Both the position numbers and the translations under genes were made by a program. 64,000 bases of DNA from Hydra vulgaris (Eukaryota; Cnidaria; Hydrozoa; Anthoathecata; Hydridae), in the NCBI RefSeq assembly GCF_038396675.1, contig NC_088924.1, positions 37,037,001 to 37,101,000 on the forward strand, read 5' to 3'. Below the pieces are notes generated by a model. That model was given only the letters and a program-made list of their open reading frames with translations. It had not been told where the DNA came from and searched no databases. Numbering within the stretch: position 1 is the stretch's first letter; every line of letters starts with the position of its first letter. Below, piece by piece: positions 10,210 through 23,149 of this stretch.

Positions 10210-12945
10210 TATTAAAAAATATTTAAAAGTTATCTTATATTAAACATTTATTATACATGATCGTTCCGTATACCCCTAAACACAACTTAATCTACTGACG
10301 TTTACACTTACAGACATTTGTAAGTAAGCGATACAAATGGAATTTTTACTTAATTCTGGTTAATTACTTTAAATTATTCAGAAGCTAAAAAGATATGCTA
10401 TAACATTCAAATTTTTAATACATGTTGTATTCATATAGTATTTTTAAATGACTATTGTTAAAAATTATATTGATACTATTTACTTTATTTCTTTAAATGT
10501 AAATATTTATGAAAGTTTTTTTTCTTTTTATTATATTGGAATTGTACATAGTATTTTTAACAATCTTATTCTATTTTAAACTTGTAAAGCCCACATAAGG
10601 GCTCTATGAAAAGATTGTGGTGACTTTAGTCATCCATTTGAAAAAAGGTTTTGTCAAATATGTATGATAGAAGAGAAACCCCAAAAACACACCAAAAAAA
10701 AAAAAGGTTTACAACACAGGTACATTTGATTTCATAAAACTTTCAAATTGCTCAACCCTCTAATAAAGTAATATTAAATTTTGATAGTGATGAAGATGAT
10801 GATGATGATTATCATTTAATGATGATGATATATCTAATGATTTAAAGTGAATTTTACAATGTTTTTATGCACATTTATTGATAAAGCCGGTAGCTTATTT
10901 TACGATTTCACGACTTACAAATCGAAACTTAATTTTTTAAAATGAAGATTTTACCTTGTTAAAAACTAGACGATTTAATTGACCAGTTTTTAACAAGTTA
11001 GAATCTTCTATAATAGATTTATAATGCTGTGTACCGTATTCGTTTAACAATTTTTATACAAAGAACGTCTTTGTAAACGATTATCATAGTTTCCATATTA
11101 GTCACCGCATAGTTTTATAAAATTACCTTTTATTAAAATTACCTCTTAATAAGTAATTCTTTTAATCTTAAATTTAGAAGAATTTTATAGTTTTTAAGAA
11201 AGGAGGAATGTATTTTATAAGATATTTAAAAAAAATTTATATACTTGTGATGAGTTTTTTTAACTTTTCAAAAAAGCGTTAATTAGGCACTAATTTAGGC
11301 AATATAATTTACAAATATCAATTAATGCATAAGGAGAGAAATCTAGAGAAGTTTTTTATAATAGGAAATTATGAATGAAAGTTATAATTTTATATATAAA
11401 AGAAAAACACTTGGTTTTTAATATTACTACTAATTAAGGTAAAAGCCAAATTTGGGGTTTACAATTATCTGACTACTCTCCCGTTGGGACTTTTTGAATG
11501 CGTATGCGCATTAATTATGGAATTAAGAAACTTAAAAAATAGTATTAAAATATTTCTATTTCTGTGCGTGATTTTTTATTTTCCTTTGATTTTTTACTTT
11601 GCTTTTACAATTAGATGCTGGGACTTTTTACAATACGCATACTGTTATGATTTTCTCAAAGAACAAAAATGTTTTTATTAAATTTTAGACCAGCTGAATT
11701 TTTAAATATATATATTTTTATCACTTAATTTATTTTGTGTGTTAATGCCACAATAGTTTTGAAAAACATTAACTGTTTTAAACGCATAAGCGTTTTGAAA
11801 ATTATTTAACAATAATTTTCAAAACGCTATACTCAAGCAAGAAATATCCGATGACTGCTATCTCTCACTGAAAATATTTTGAACTTGAGTTGTAGAAATA
11901 TAATATTTCACTAGAGAGACTCACAAGAAATTTATTTTCATAAAAATAACAACACGATATCGACATTTATTCGCAATTTCTTTGCGTGACATTCGTGCGT
12001 GATCATACTGGAAATGCATTTAAACTCTATGACACATTGCGCAATCCTGTAACTTTCTGGAAATCTTTACTAATAAATAAAATATAATTTAAAAAAGTAT
12101 GCTGTTGAAACTTTGATTTTCCGAAGAATTTAAATTTATTTATCTAGTAACTAAAATTTGCCCTTTTTTTACATAATTTATTCTTTGATAACATTACTAA
12201 TGTACTATTTGTTGTTTACAAAATATTTATACAGACTAGAATAAAGTGAGAATAAATTGAAGATTGCCAGTTTTATATTTATGAAAATATTAGACAAAAC
12301 TTATACGAGTTTTTGAGCGTGATTTTTTAGAAATGCTCATTATGCTTCGTATAATATTTGATGAGTTTGATGAGCCAACTGAGATGCTTAATCTTAAATG
12401 TTCAAAGGACGTTGTTAATACGCTCACGATGAGGTTGTCAAATATATTATATTATATATATAATATATAAAGATATTATATATTCTATTAAAATCTTTAT
12501 AAATCTCTAAAATAAAATCTAACTATTATAATTATAAAAAATTTTTTTTAATTTAAAATTTTAAATAAAAAATTTTTTATTTATAATTATATAACGGAAA
12601 AAAATAATAATAATAAATAAACAATGTTTATAACTATAAATAAACAAATTTTTTAAATCAATATGAGTATATTCATCTTATGTTTTTGATCTGTTTTTAG
12701 AATTATTAAAGATCATTACTGGTAATAAAATCATCATTTACAAATTTTCTGTTTGAAGACGATGAATTGAAAATCTAAACAGATTATTTCTCGGTCAAAA
12801 ACGAGCTAGAAACTAGCTAGCGAATATGAGCGGTTGAGCTTAATGACAATTTTTGACCAATTTTTTTCTCTCACATTATTGTTTCATTTTGTTCTATACG
12901 TTTAACAAAAAAATTTTTGGAATTAAATCAAATATATTTATTACG
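10210..12945. other. Long AT-rich stretch without recognisable gene
   Basis: Contains a GAT trinucleotide run near 10784-10826 and the hairpin at 11789. Open frames are short and match nothing I recognise. No RNA gene seen. Confidence 0.4.
11789..11828. repeat. Perfect 18-bp hairpin
   Basis: Arms AGCGTTTTGAAAATTATT and its exact reverse complement flank a 4-base loop TAAC. It lies in non-coding sequence with no adjacent gene, so a terminator role cannot be argued. It is more likely the core of a small palindromic repeat. Confidence 0.85.
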
Positions 12946-13935
<990 letters not shown>

Positions 13936-14003
<68 letters not shown>

Positions 14004-14015
14004 ATATATATATAA
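13936..14015. repeat. (AT)n microsatellite
   Basis: AT dinucleotide tract of about 80 bp with a single interruption near 13991. Confidence 0.9.
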
Positions 14016-14107
14016 GGTATATATAATAATAATATACGATACAAATAAATTATCAGTAGTATATGAAAATAGAAAGAAACGTCATTTTTAGATGAGTAAT
14101 GGAGTTT

Positions 14108-14205
14108 TAGATAGAATATATGGATACGGTTTTAACGATTAGTTAAAACCGTATTCATATATTCATCTAAATACAAAGTTATTTAGATGAATATATGGAT
14201 ACGGT
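14108..14205. repeat. Nested inverted and direct repeat next to the CCCAGG repeat
   Basis: ATGGATACGGTTTTAAC followed after 5 bases by GTTAAAACCGTATTCAT forms a near-perfect hairpin extending to AGAT...ATCT. A third, directly oriented copy (AGATGAATATATGGATACGG) follows at about 14183 and abuts the CCCAGG repeat exactly. The arrangement looks like a fold-back or a duplicated insertion edge. Confidence 0.7.
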
Positions 14206-14767
14206 CCCAGGAAAAAAAGTTTTATAGAAATTCTAACTTCTATAAACTTTCGGAATAGATTGTCTATAGAAATTCTATAGAATTCTATAGAATTTTTATA
14301 GAATGTCTATTGGTTTCTAAGAAATTGCTATAAAACTTTTTTTCTATAGAAAAAAAAGTAGACAAAAAAGTTCTATTGGAATTTCTATAGAAATTAACAG
14401 AGATTCTATAAAAATTCTATAGAGTTCTATAGAATTTCTATAGACCATATGTTCCAAAAGTTTATAGAAATTTTATAGAACTTTTTTTCCTGGGGTTCTA
14501 CAAAAATTCTATGAAAATTTGATAAAAACTATAAAAATTTTATAGAATTTATATAGAACTTATATAGAATATCTATTAATTTTTATAGAAATTGCTATAA
14601 AACCTTATTTTCTATAGAAAAAAAAGTTAAAAAAAAAAGTCCTATAGGAATTTCTATAGAGACTAACAAAGATTCTATAGAAATTCTATAGAAATCTATA
14701 GAATTTCTACATTATGCCATATGTTTCAAAAGATTATAGAAATTTTATAGAATTTATTTTCCTGGGT
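14206..14767. repeat. Palindromic TATAGAA-rich repeat with CCCAGGAAAAAAAGTT ends, two tandem units
   Basis: Starts CCCAGGAAAAAAAGTTTTAT and ends with the inverse, CTTTTTTTCCTGGG (about 14484-14496). A second unit ends TTATTTTCCTGGG near 14765. The interior consists almost entirely of variants of TTCTATAGAATT and can fold on itself. A third, partial copy is at 56417-56553. No coding potential. It behaves like a MITE family, though I could not define a target duplication. Confidence 0.75.
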
Positions 14768-14769
14768 CA

Positions 14770-14945
14770 ACGAAGGCTAACTCAATGCCGACAACGTTAA
14801 TCCCCCCTCCCCCTACTTCACTTTTTTTGTAAAGGAACTTTTTATTTATTTTTTTTAATGAATATTTCAAGATATAGAGAACCTTTTTTTATAAATTGGC
14901 GATTGTGCCCTCCTATTTCAAAAACCGTTATAAAAGTTATAAATG
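14770..14945. repeat. Dispersed repeat fragment (also at 23150)
   Basis: Shares a sequence of blocks with 23150-23317: a CCGACAAC-like start, C-rich stretch, CTTTTTTTGTAAAGGAAC-like core, T-rich run, and TTGGCGATTGTGCCC-like end followed by CTTC/TTTC-AAAAACC. Two diverged copies in one window indicate an interspersed repeat. Family unknown. Confidence 0.55.
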
Positions 14946-15597
14946 AATTTAAAGAATTTTTGCTTTTTTTCTATACCGCTGGATGAACCATCAAATTTAA
15001 ATTCATTAGCACAGTTATTTGTATTTTGTAGGTATATTTAAAAAGAAACAAACTTTAGTATTTTTGTTCTCTTCTTTTCTCGTGACAATTCTTAAGGGCT
15101 TCTCATATTATGGAAAATTTTAAAAAACTTTTTAATGACAATCAACTACAATTGACATTTTTGTGATAAATCACTTCTGACAGAACTTTCAGCTATAAGT
15201 CAGGTTTATTTTGTTTGTTTTAAATTCATTTATATGGCCGTTCTTGTAATATTTACATGTTTTGTGTATGAAAATATATAAAGATGACAAGGACACACAC
15301 ACAGACTCTATAAATGCAAAATAATTCAAGAATGCAGACGAAGTTTAAAACTTCTTTAATAAATATAGTTTTATTTAATAAATAAAAGTTTTAAACTATT
15401 TTAAAGCAAATAAAGTGAGCAGTCATGATCAAAATGAAAGTAGTAAGATAATAATATAATGAGCTTTATACATATTTTCGATCACAATATGCGAAAAGCA
15501 ACTTCATAAAGATATAGTTAAGGCCGTAATCTCGACCAAAAATGTTGAAAATATAGGTGACAAGTTTTTAATCTCGTCAGTTAAAGAATTAATTACT

Positions 15598-16506
15598 ATG
15601 ACAAACTCGATTCTAAAAGAAAACAAAGAAATAAAATTGGAGCTAAGTCTGATGCGAGAAAAATTAACTCATCAAAGTAAACTTATTAAAAACCTTAAAG
15701 TATCAAACGAAAATACCCAAAACGTAAAATATGATTATTATGCACAATGTGAAGATAAACATTTTAACTACGACACGCAAAATGAAAATAAAAATTCTGA
15801 AGTCACCGCAAATTTTACGAAAGATAGCTTTCAGCAATCTTGCGGCAAACCAACAATCAAATCTATTGTTTCAAATTCGATTAATTGTGATTCCTTATAT
15901 CCAAACAATATTGAAATTAAAAATACACAAAAACAATATTTTTCAAAAACATTTGCCAACGTTGTGGCTCAAACGCAATCAACCGCAAGAACTTCAGAGA
16001 AAATTTCTGACGTAATAAATGACAAAAAACTGAAAATGAGTATTGAACGGAATAAAGATGACAACTTTATTTTAATTGGTAAGAATAATAAACCCGTGCG
16101 GCCTGTTGCACGCCACCAAAATTTATCTTTTGAAAAAAAGTACCGTAAGGTCGAGCCTATCTTTGGAACTAAAATTACTGATCATAAAAGCATTGCAGGC
16201 GAAAAAATTATACGTAAATTTGATGTCTTTTTGGGAGGCATATGCAATCAAGTTACTGAAGAAGATCTTAAAAATTATATGATAAGTCAAATAGACATTA
16301 CGCCATTGTTAGTTGCCGTAAACAAAATAAACGAGTATAATAGATCGTTTCGAGTTACAATAAACAGTTCGGAAAAAATAAAGATATTCAACCCTGAGGT
16401 ATGGCACAAAAGTATAATTGTAAAACCTTTTAGGACAAAACGCTTTTTCAAAAACAGTGAACAAAATCTGGTATCCAACGGGAGCCAGGATAAAAATTTT
16501 AATTGA
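15598..16506 (+). CDS. LINE ORF1 protein (coiled coil plus RRM-like domain)
   Basis: Predicted RNA-binding chaperone of the retrotransposon RNP. The ATG at 15598 gives 302 residues. The frame is open another 45 codons upstream (to 15463), with coding-like content (HKDIVKAVIS, ENIGDKFLISSVKELI), so the true start may be upstream and lost or non-AUG. Residues about 4-45 form a charged coiled coil (LKENKEIKLELSLMREKL). The middle (50-200) is low-complexity, Asn/Lys-rich. Residues about 207-290 (FDVFLGGICNQVTEEDLKNY, SFRVTINSSEKIKIF, VWHKSIIVKPF) resemble the RRM-like domain typical of CR1/L2-type ORF1 proteins, with its conserved W-x-x-x-I-x-V-K/R-P-F ending. No stop inside. Confidence 0.7.
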   Translation: MTNSILKENKEIKLELSLMREKLTHQSKLIKNLKVSNENTQNVKYDYYAQCEDKHFNYDTQNENKNSEVTANFTKDSFQQSCGKPTIKSIVSNSINCDSLYPNNIEIKNTQKQYFSKTFANVVAQTQSTARTSEKISDVINDKKLKMSIERNKDDNFILIGKNNKPVRPVARHQNLSFEKKYRKVEPIFGTKITDHKSIAGEKIIRKFDVFLGGICNQVTEEDLKNYMISQIDITPLLVAVNKINEYNRSFRVTINSSEKIKIFNPEVWHKSIIVKPFRTKRFFKNSEQNLVSNGSQDKNFN

Positions 16507-16508
16507 AA

Positions 16509-18995
16509 ATGGATCCAAGCAGCATAAGAGGAAAAAACAAGCCTTCAACAACTTTCGATATATGTACTTTTAACTGTCAGGGACTTAAGTCAAACATTGA
16601 ATTTACAAAGTCACTTATACAATCTTATGATATAACGTTTTTATGTGAACATTGGATATCTAAACTTGAATACTCCATAATAAGAGATTTATTTAATAAA
16701 ACACACTCCATTTATTTCCATCAGTCTAATAAACATGTAAAAGGTCGAGCATTTGGCGGAAATGCGTTCTTTATACGAAGAAATCAATTCCAAAATATTA
16801 GAGTACTTTACGAGGATGACCATATTTTAGCAATAAATTTCGAAAAAAATGAACTTAATATTATAGTTATTGGAATATACCTCTCCTCATCGCGGAACAG
16901 CCTCTCATCATTGGAAGAATACAAAAGTCAACTAGATATCGTCAAAGGTTTAATTAATAGTTACGAAGGTAACGGTAATATAATTATAGCCGGTGGTTTC
17001 CAATCTTTTCCACACCAAATATATGACTTATTTGAAAGATCGAATTCCAAAAGAAACAGTTATTCTGTCCACTTATCTGAATTTTTAAAAACAAATCAAT
17101 TAGAACTAGTAGATGTAACTAAAGGTTCTGGCCCTAATTATACATATCGGCACCAGACGCTACCGAATTCGTCATATATTGATCACGTCGCCATACCAAA
17201 ATATACAAATTTCCTAAGTCTAAAATGCATTGTTCATCCTGAGGGCTCAAATAACTTAAGCGATCATTTACCACTTTCAATATCAGTTGAAGGTAAGCAC
17301 ACTAAATACAATACCACAATAGAAGAAGATACTAATATTCCTAGCTACGCTTGGAACGATTCTAACTTTATAAATTCATATAATGATCATTTAACCAATT
17401 GCTTTAACTATCTTAATTTTACTGATAATTATGAATACGACCTTATTCAAATCTGTAAAATAATTGCTGGCAGCGCTCAAATAGCTTTTAAGGAAACTTT
17501 AAAAAGTAAAAAGCAATGTTTGTATTCAAAATCTTGGTGGACACCTGAATTAAGTCGTTCTAAAACTATTCTTTCAATTCATTCCAACAAATGGAGGGAT
17601 TCTGGTTTTTTAAAAGATTTAAACTCCGTAACTTTCAATTGTTACTTAATGGCTCGTAAAAGCTTTCGCAAAGCCGTCAAGTTGGCTCAAAATATTAAAA
17701 TTTGCACACAGTATACTAAAATTGAAAAGTTAAAAAATGTTAGACCAAAAAACTTTTGGAATGCTTTTAGATGTTTAAACAAAGACATAAATTCTAGATT
17801 ATTTACCATAAATAATAAAAAAGACAAAGAATCCATTACTTCAGAATTTGCAAACCACTTCGAAAAAGTACTGAATACTTCAAAAATAACACATCGTAAT
17901 GGAAATCATCGGAGAATTCTCCCGTGTACAAAACATGATGATGTTATAATAACTGAAGAAAATATAATTAGGGCTATTTCGAACCTAAAATTTAAAAAAT
18001 CTCCTGACTCTTTCGGTATCTCAGCAGAACATTTGAAATACGCAAATTGTGATACTTTAACAAAATGGCTCATCAAATTTTTTAATTATTCAATTAATTA
18101 TGGATGGACACCATTATCAATGTCGACGTCTATTATTGTACCCCTTGTTAAATCGTATAAAAAATCTTTAGATAGCCCGAACAATTATCGCGGTATTAGC
18201 ATTATACCAATTTTTACAAAGGTTCTAGAATACCTAATCCTTATTATATGTCCGGATATTAGAGATACTCACCCCCTACAATTTGGATTCAATGCTAACT
18301 GTTCAACGCTACATGCCGAATTTCTAAATAGCGAAACAATTAAACATTACAATAGCAACAACTCACCTGTATACCTATGCTCTTTAGATGTAGAAAAAGC
18401 TTTTGATAGCTGCAACTGGAATATCCTATTTGATAAATTATATTTCGATAAAAAATTACCACTCTGTATAGTTAACACTATCTCTTCGTTATATAACAAT
18501 AGTAGTGCAACAGTCTCATATCAAGGTTGTAAATCAAACTCCTTTCTTCTAAAGCAAGGAGTAAGACAAGGATCGATTCTTTTACCTCACCTATATAATA
18601 TTTACACTGAAAGTCTTCTTGAAACTATTACAAATCAAGGTATTTTTGGCACATCGATATATGGTAACTTCACTGGTGTGGTGGCATATGCGGATGATAT
18701 CATACTTTTAAGCTCTACCCTCTCTGGTCTCAAAAAGCTGATAAAAACATGCAATATTTACAGTAATTTAAATTGTATTAAAATAAATGTCGAAAAAACT
18801 GAATTCTTGATTTCAGGTAAAGCACAAATACAAACCAATACGATAACGATATCTAGTAATAAAATAAATCTTCAGAATAAACTTAGACATCTGGGATTCA
18901 CATGGGATACTAAACATTCAACTTTTGCTTCACTCAATAATACAAACATTCGTTTGTTGGCGATATTCAGGACCTATACCGTTTTCGGATGCTAA
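16509..18995 (+). CDS. LINE ORF2: APE endonuclease and reverse transcriptase, truncated, endonuclease motif altered
   Basis: 828 residues from the ATG at 16509. APE endonuclease (about 14-260): TFNCQGL, FLCEHW, SYIDHVAIP and LSDHLPL are recognisable, but the metal-binding GDFN motif reads GGFQ (residues 162-165), which should abolish cleavage. Reverse transcriptase (about 480-800): SIIVPLVKSYKK, NYRGISIIPIFTKVLEYLI, motif A SLDVEKAFD (625-633), motif B KQGVRQGSILLPHLYNIY, motif C YADD (727-730) and motif E LRHLGFTWD. The catalytic Asp residues of the RT are intact. The protein ends at about 828, shortly after motif E, whereas this class normally continues 100-250 residues with a C-terminal region. 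A piece of that tail is in another frame at 18989-19162. So RT chemistry may be intact while endonuclease and tail are not. Confidence 0.85.
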   Translation: MDPSSIRGKNKPSTTFDICTFNCQGLKSNIEFTKSLIQSYDITFLCEHWISKLEYSIIRDLFNKTHSIYFHQSNKHVKGRAFGGNAFFIRRNQFQNIRVLYEDDHILAINFEKNELNIIVIGIYLSSSRNSLSSLEEYKSQLDIVKGLINSYEGNGNIIIAGGFQSFPHQIYDLFERSNSKRNSYSVHLSEFLKTNQLELVDVTKGSGPNYTYRHQTLPNSSYIDHVAIPKYTNFLSLKCIVHPEGSNNLSDHLPLSISVEGKHTKYNTTIEEDTNIPSYAWNDSNFINSYNDHLTNCFNYLNFTDNYEYDLIQICKIIAGSAQIAFKETLKSKKQCLYSKSWWTPELSRSKTILSIHSNKWRDSGFLKDLNSVTFNCYLMARKSFRKAVKLAQNIKICTQYTKIEKLKNVRPKNFWNAFRCLNKDINSRLFTINNKKDKESITSEFANHFEKVLNTSKITHRNGNHRRILPCTKHDDVIITEENIIRAISNLKFKKSPDSFGISAEHLKYANCDTLTKWLIKFFNYSINYGWTPLSMSTSIIVPLVKSYKKSLDSPNNYRGISIIPIFTKVLEYLILIICPDIRDTHPLQFGFNANCSTLHAEFLNSETIKHYNSNNSPVYLCSLDVEKAFDSCNWNILFDKLYFDKKLPLCIVNTISSLYNNSSATVSYQGCKSNSFLLKQGVRQGSILLPHLYNIYTESLLETITNQGIFGTSIYGNFTGVVAYADDIILLSSTLSGLKKLIKTCNIYSNLNCIKINVEKTEFLISGKAQIQTNTITISSNKINLQNKLRHLGFTWDTKHSTFASLNNTNIRLLAIFRTYTVFGC

Positions 18996-19250
18996 ATTTT
19001 CAAAACTTAATTCAAAATAAAAAGAAGATAAAAATAGCACTTTCTAAAAGTGAAATTCTCTCCGAAGTTGAACAAACTTTGAAACATGCAATAGAGTGCT
19101 GGAATGCGAAAGAGCAAAGAGGAATTTTTAAACAAATTCTGGAAGAAAAAATTCTTAAGTGAAAATCACGAGAAATAACTTTCTTATTTTTCTTTTTTTA
19201 CCTTATAAATTACATTGGGTGTTAAATAAATGAAATAATAATAAACACAT

Positions 19251-20455
19251 TTTTTTACAAAATGTAAAACAGTTATAAGAGTTAATCAAATATGAAAAAT
19301 TTATGATACTAATTTAAAATTAAAAAGAATGAAAATTCAAAAAATTATAAGAATTAAATTTAATCAATATGGCGTCTTACGCATATTTATTTACAACATG
19401 GCATTTTATACGCTTATATAATTTTAACGTGGCATTTACATGAAAGAGTAGACTCGACAATCATGAAAAATATTTTTCTCCAAAAGATTTGGAAAAAAGT
19501 CCAACTAAAGAAAAATGTTTCTCAAAAGTTTAATCAGTAAGTATCAGATAAAAGTTAAACCTTCAAAAACATGATTCCGTAGATAAAGCTGTATATAAAT
19601 AGTTTATGAACACGTGTGAAGAAAGTGTACCATATTATTAAAACTTAACCAATAGGTTAGACAGTTATTAGGCCATCCAATGCTTTTTAATGCACAAATA
19701 TTGCTTATAGTTATCTCGGCTACATTGGTGCTGGTTAAACAACCCCAAAGATTTATATTCTTGGCACTATGATAACTCTTTCTGCAGACATTGTCTATAA
19801 TTGTTTAGAAAATCAAGTATCTGTAGTTTATTGTAAAGTAATATTTCAAATAGGTAAAAAGGAGATTTGAAGTTGGTTTATTATTACTTAAAACAAAAGA
19901 TTCTTTAGCTTTAAATAAATACAAACAAAATTGTGAGTTTTTGTTGAATACCGAAAATCTAAACTATTAGGAACTTAAATTGTATTAAAGAAACTTCCAC
20001 GTCTAAACTTTTTTAAATTAAGGCTTTAAAGATTTAATTAATTTTCAAAATTGCCGACAAGTCAGTCTTACCTTGCAATGACAAAGTTACTGCAACAAAA
20101 AAAAAAAATTACTCTTAAAAGTAAAGTAAACAGAACACCATTTCATTTTGTCTTTGCTTTACTTTGATCTACGGTTCAAATACTATTTTTTTCTGTTTAC
20201 TTGATGAAGTGCATCATAAGACATTTTGTCGAATAAAATCAATCAATTTTTTTAAAAGGGTTAAAGAAGTTCTCAATTAAAGTTTAGTTTTACTTTTTTT
20301 TGTATCTTTATTACAAAATTTGTTCACTCGTAAAACATCATCAATAAATATAGCATACTAACATGTGTGATATTTATTAATGATTTTAATATGTAATTGT
20401 GATATAACTTATACATTTTATTTTTCACTATTTTTATTTTAGCTTTAACTCTTGT
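19251..20455. other. Mostly featureless; LINE-like 3' tail near 20185-20250
   Basis: No gene seen. The segment ending CATTTTGTCGAATAAAATCA plus ATCA repeats (about 20225-20247) resembles the 3' terminus of a non-LTR retrotransposon (AATAAA-like plus short tandem repeats) and is the only interpretable piece. Confidence 0.35.
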
Positions 20456-20460
20456 TTGTA

Positions 20461-20649
20461 TTTTCAAAGAATATTAATTATTTAATTTATTCAAAGAATA
20501 TTAATTATTTAATTTTTTTAAAGAATATTAATTATCTAATTTTTTCAAAGATTATTAATTATTTAATTTTTTCAAAGAATATTAGTTATTTAATTTTTTC
20601 AAAGAATATTAATTATTTAATTTTTTCAAAGAATATTAATTATTTTGTA
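20461..20649. repeat. 27-bp minisatellite, 7 copies
   Basis: Unit of 27 bases (TTCAAAGAATATTAATTATT plus TAATTTT) repeated seven times with about 1-2 changes per copy. Because 27 is a multiple of three it stays open in one frame (FSKNINYLI repeats). That open frame is a consequence of the repeat, not evidence of a gene. Confidence 0.9.
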
Positions 20650-21490
20650 CTTAAATAGGTTGAACTTATTTAGATAAGTTTTTTGTTTTGTAACAAATAT
20701 AAAAAAAACTTTTCTAAAATGTCACACACACATGTTTCTTTTAATACAAAATAGCATAAAAAGCTATATAAAAAAAGTATAGCATAAATTAACACTGTAT
20801 GATTTGCTCATACAGAAATAAATACAAGACGTCATTATTATGGTTACTGAGTTTTTACAAAGACAATGCCCGTAACCTAAGTTAAATTTTAAACCTATGC
20901 TCGGATTAAAAAATATAATAAGCATTAAATTTATTTGTAAAAAACATTTGTAATGTTTGCAGAGTTTTAAATTAGGCAATAATTAAATATGAGTAATTCA
21001 TATTCACGTTTAAACATATTAAAGACAAGCTTAAAATAAGAAGTATATTAAAAACCAATAACAAAAGCTGAAACTTATTAAAAATTATTATTCATTGGGA
21101 GAAAAAAAAGTTGAACTAGGTGTGTTGTTTCTTAAGTTAAATGAAGCAATTAATAACTTTTTATTTTTTGAGTAGACCTTTAATTCAAATTTGCTTTGGT
21201 AATTTTTTTGACAAAGATATTTCTATTTAAATAGAACACTTTTATAAATTTTAATCAAGTTGTTTATGTTAAAGATGGTTTGCCATTGCAAAAAAAAAAA
21301 GATGTCATGGAAAAAATGGATATTTATTTTCATATGTATACAAAATTTGTTAAGTAAGCATTTTTTTTTTAAACTTTTCATAAATTTTCATTGAAGTTTC
21401 TATAATTTTTACTAAACTTATTGACTTTACTTAAAATATATTAAATTTATTTATAGTTCTAAAACTTTACGATATCGCATTACTATTTTT
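20650..21490. other. Non-coding, nothing recognised
   Basis: AT-rich spacer with short unconvincing open frames. Confidence 0.35.
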
Positions 21491-21491
21491 G

Positions 21492-21493
<2 letters not shown>

Positions 21494-21538
<45 letters not shown>

Positions 21539-21561
21539 GTTATTATTATTATTATTATTAT
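21494..21561. repeat. (TTA)n microsatellite
   Basis: TTA trinucleotide repeats, interrupted once by GTTA near 21539. The open frame is polyleucine and not a gene. Confidence 0.93.
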
Positions 21562-21886
21562 TAATCTTCAAAAAGAGCGATATTAGTTTGCAAAATCAAA
21601 TTTGCTATAATTATTTTTTTTGTTTACAATTTTTGCTAATTCTAAGATTGCGGATTCCCCATCAAAATTTTGCTTTTTGGATTTGATTACCCCAAAAAAT
21701 TCCTTTTGCTTAGTTTATCCTAAACACCCTTAAAAGATATTTTTATTTTAACTATTTATGTCCTCCAGTTCCTCGAATTCCAACCGAAAGCGTACTTTTT
21801 TTTTTAGTATTCTTTCATTTATTCATTGATATATAGTATTCAATATACCAGGTATTAGATAAACAGTAGATTATGCGAGCAACCTT

Positions 21887-22037
<151 letters not shown>

Positions 22038-22484
22038 GGTACTTGCTTTTGAGGAAATTTTTGAACTTCAATAAACTACCCCTTGAAATGTGGGACATTG
22101 ATGTTAAAACTAACTTTGGAAAAAAATTAGCCTGATTGGACCGCTTTTGTGCCTCCTCCAGAGCCCATTTAATTTAAAAAAATGGTCAAAAAACGCCAAA
22201 AACGACTATGTTCGATAGGCTAGGGGGAGGTGATTACATAAAAACTTTTAACTGATTTTTTTAATATAATACAGGTATTGATTTATATTTTTAAATAAAA
22301 AGGGTAGTTAAGGCAGATTTTTATGCAAATTTAGTTATTTAGTTATTTATTTTATTATTATACTGTAGAAAAACCCAGGCAACGTAATAAAGTTTTTTTT
22401 TTTAAATTATACTTTTTATTGGCAAGTCTAAAATAATTAGAGACGCATCATTGAAGATTTTACAAATGATACATGACAAAAACG

Positions 22485-23030
22485 TGACGAGAGAGAACGC
22501 ATAGAACGATAGAAAATAAAATTTCAAAAGATATTGGCGTGCTATACAAAGCCAAGAAGTTCTTGGCAAGAACTTATTAAACCAAAATTGTTTGAAAATC
22601 TTATATATCTTCCTCATTCATTGTTATATAAACTATGCAAATATTGCTTGGTGCAGCTCAAATGTAAATAAAATTAAATAACTGCTTAGTTGACAAAAAC
22701 AAGCTGCAAGAATTATTTCAAGTAAAGGTCGATTCACACATTTTAAAGTTCTATTCAAAGATCATCACATACACAATGTTTTTTAGTTAAATCTTTATCG
22801 AATTCTTATTTTTATGTATTAACTTAATAATGAAATATCTCCTTTAATATTTTGTACACTTTTCAATAAATAAAAACTTTTCAGTTACATGTATCCTATA
22901 CGATTTTTAAAGTTTAATTATGAGCAACCTAAAATGCACAATCTCTCTCACTTATTGTTTTTGTTGCGCCACTAATTAAATATATTTATAAACAATTTGA
23001 AAATATTTTTAATAAAGTGCGTTTTTTAAA
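22485..23030 (+). pseudogene. LINE reverse transcriptase C-terminal remnant
   Basis: Plus strand. About 22510-22560 reads ENKISKDIGVLYKAKKFLA. From about 22622 it reads CYINYANIAWCSSNVNKIK, stop, LLS, stop, QKQAARIISSKGRFTH and FKVLFKDHHIHN, then LNLYRILIFMY in another frame. This is the region after the YADD core in CR1/Jockey-type retrotransposons (NYANIAW...QKxAxRII). At least two stops and one or more frameshifts. The core RT upstream is missing, consistent with a 5'-truncated dead copy. Confidence 0.65.
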
Positions 23031-23149
23031 TATGTAAAGAAAAAAAATGTAAAAAATAATTGTAAATGCATTGATTCTACGCCATTGTTTCTGTATAAAA
23101 AATGGAACTTGTGGTACAGAAGTCATTGAAATTGTAGAATTAAAAGAAT

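Larger units (their letters stand above)
15463..19250 (+). mobile_element. Two-ORF non-LTR retrotransposon (CR1/L2-like), damaged at the 3' end
   Basis: ORF1 and ORF2 lie head to tail, with ORF1's TGA (16504-16506) two bases before ORF2's ATG (16509), an arrangement that suggests reinitiation. ORF2 stops at 18995 soon after the reverse transcriptase core. A separate frame (18989-19162) then carries a basic/coiled tail (NKKKIKIALSKSEILSEVEQ, CWNAKEQRG) ending in TGA, so the copy has suffered an internal deletion or frameshift. The 3' end is an AT-rich trailer with AATA-like repeats (about 19223-19248). The clade call rests on the APE endonuclease plus RT order and the RRM-like ORF1 domain. Confidence 0.8.
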
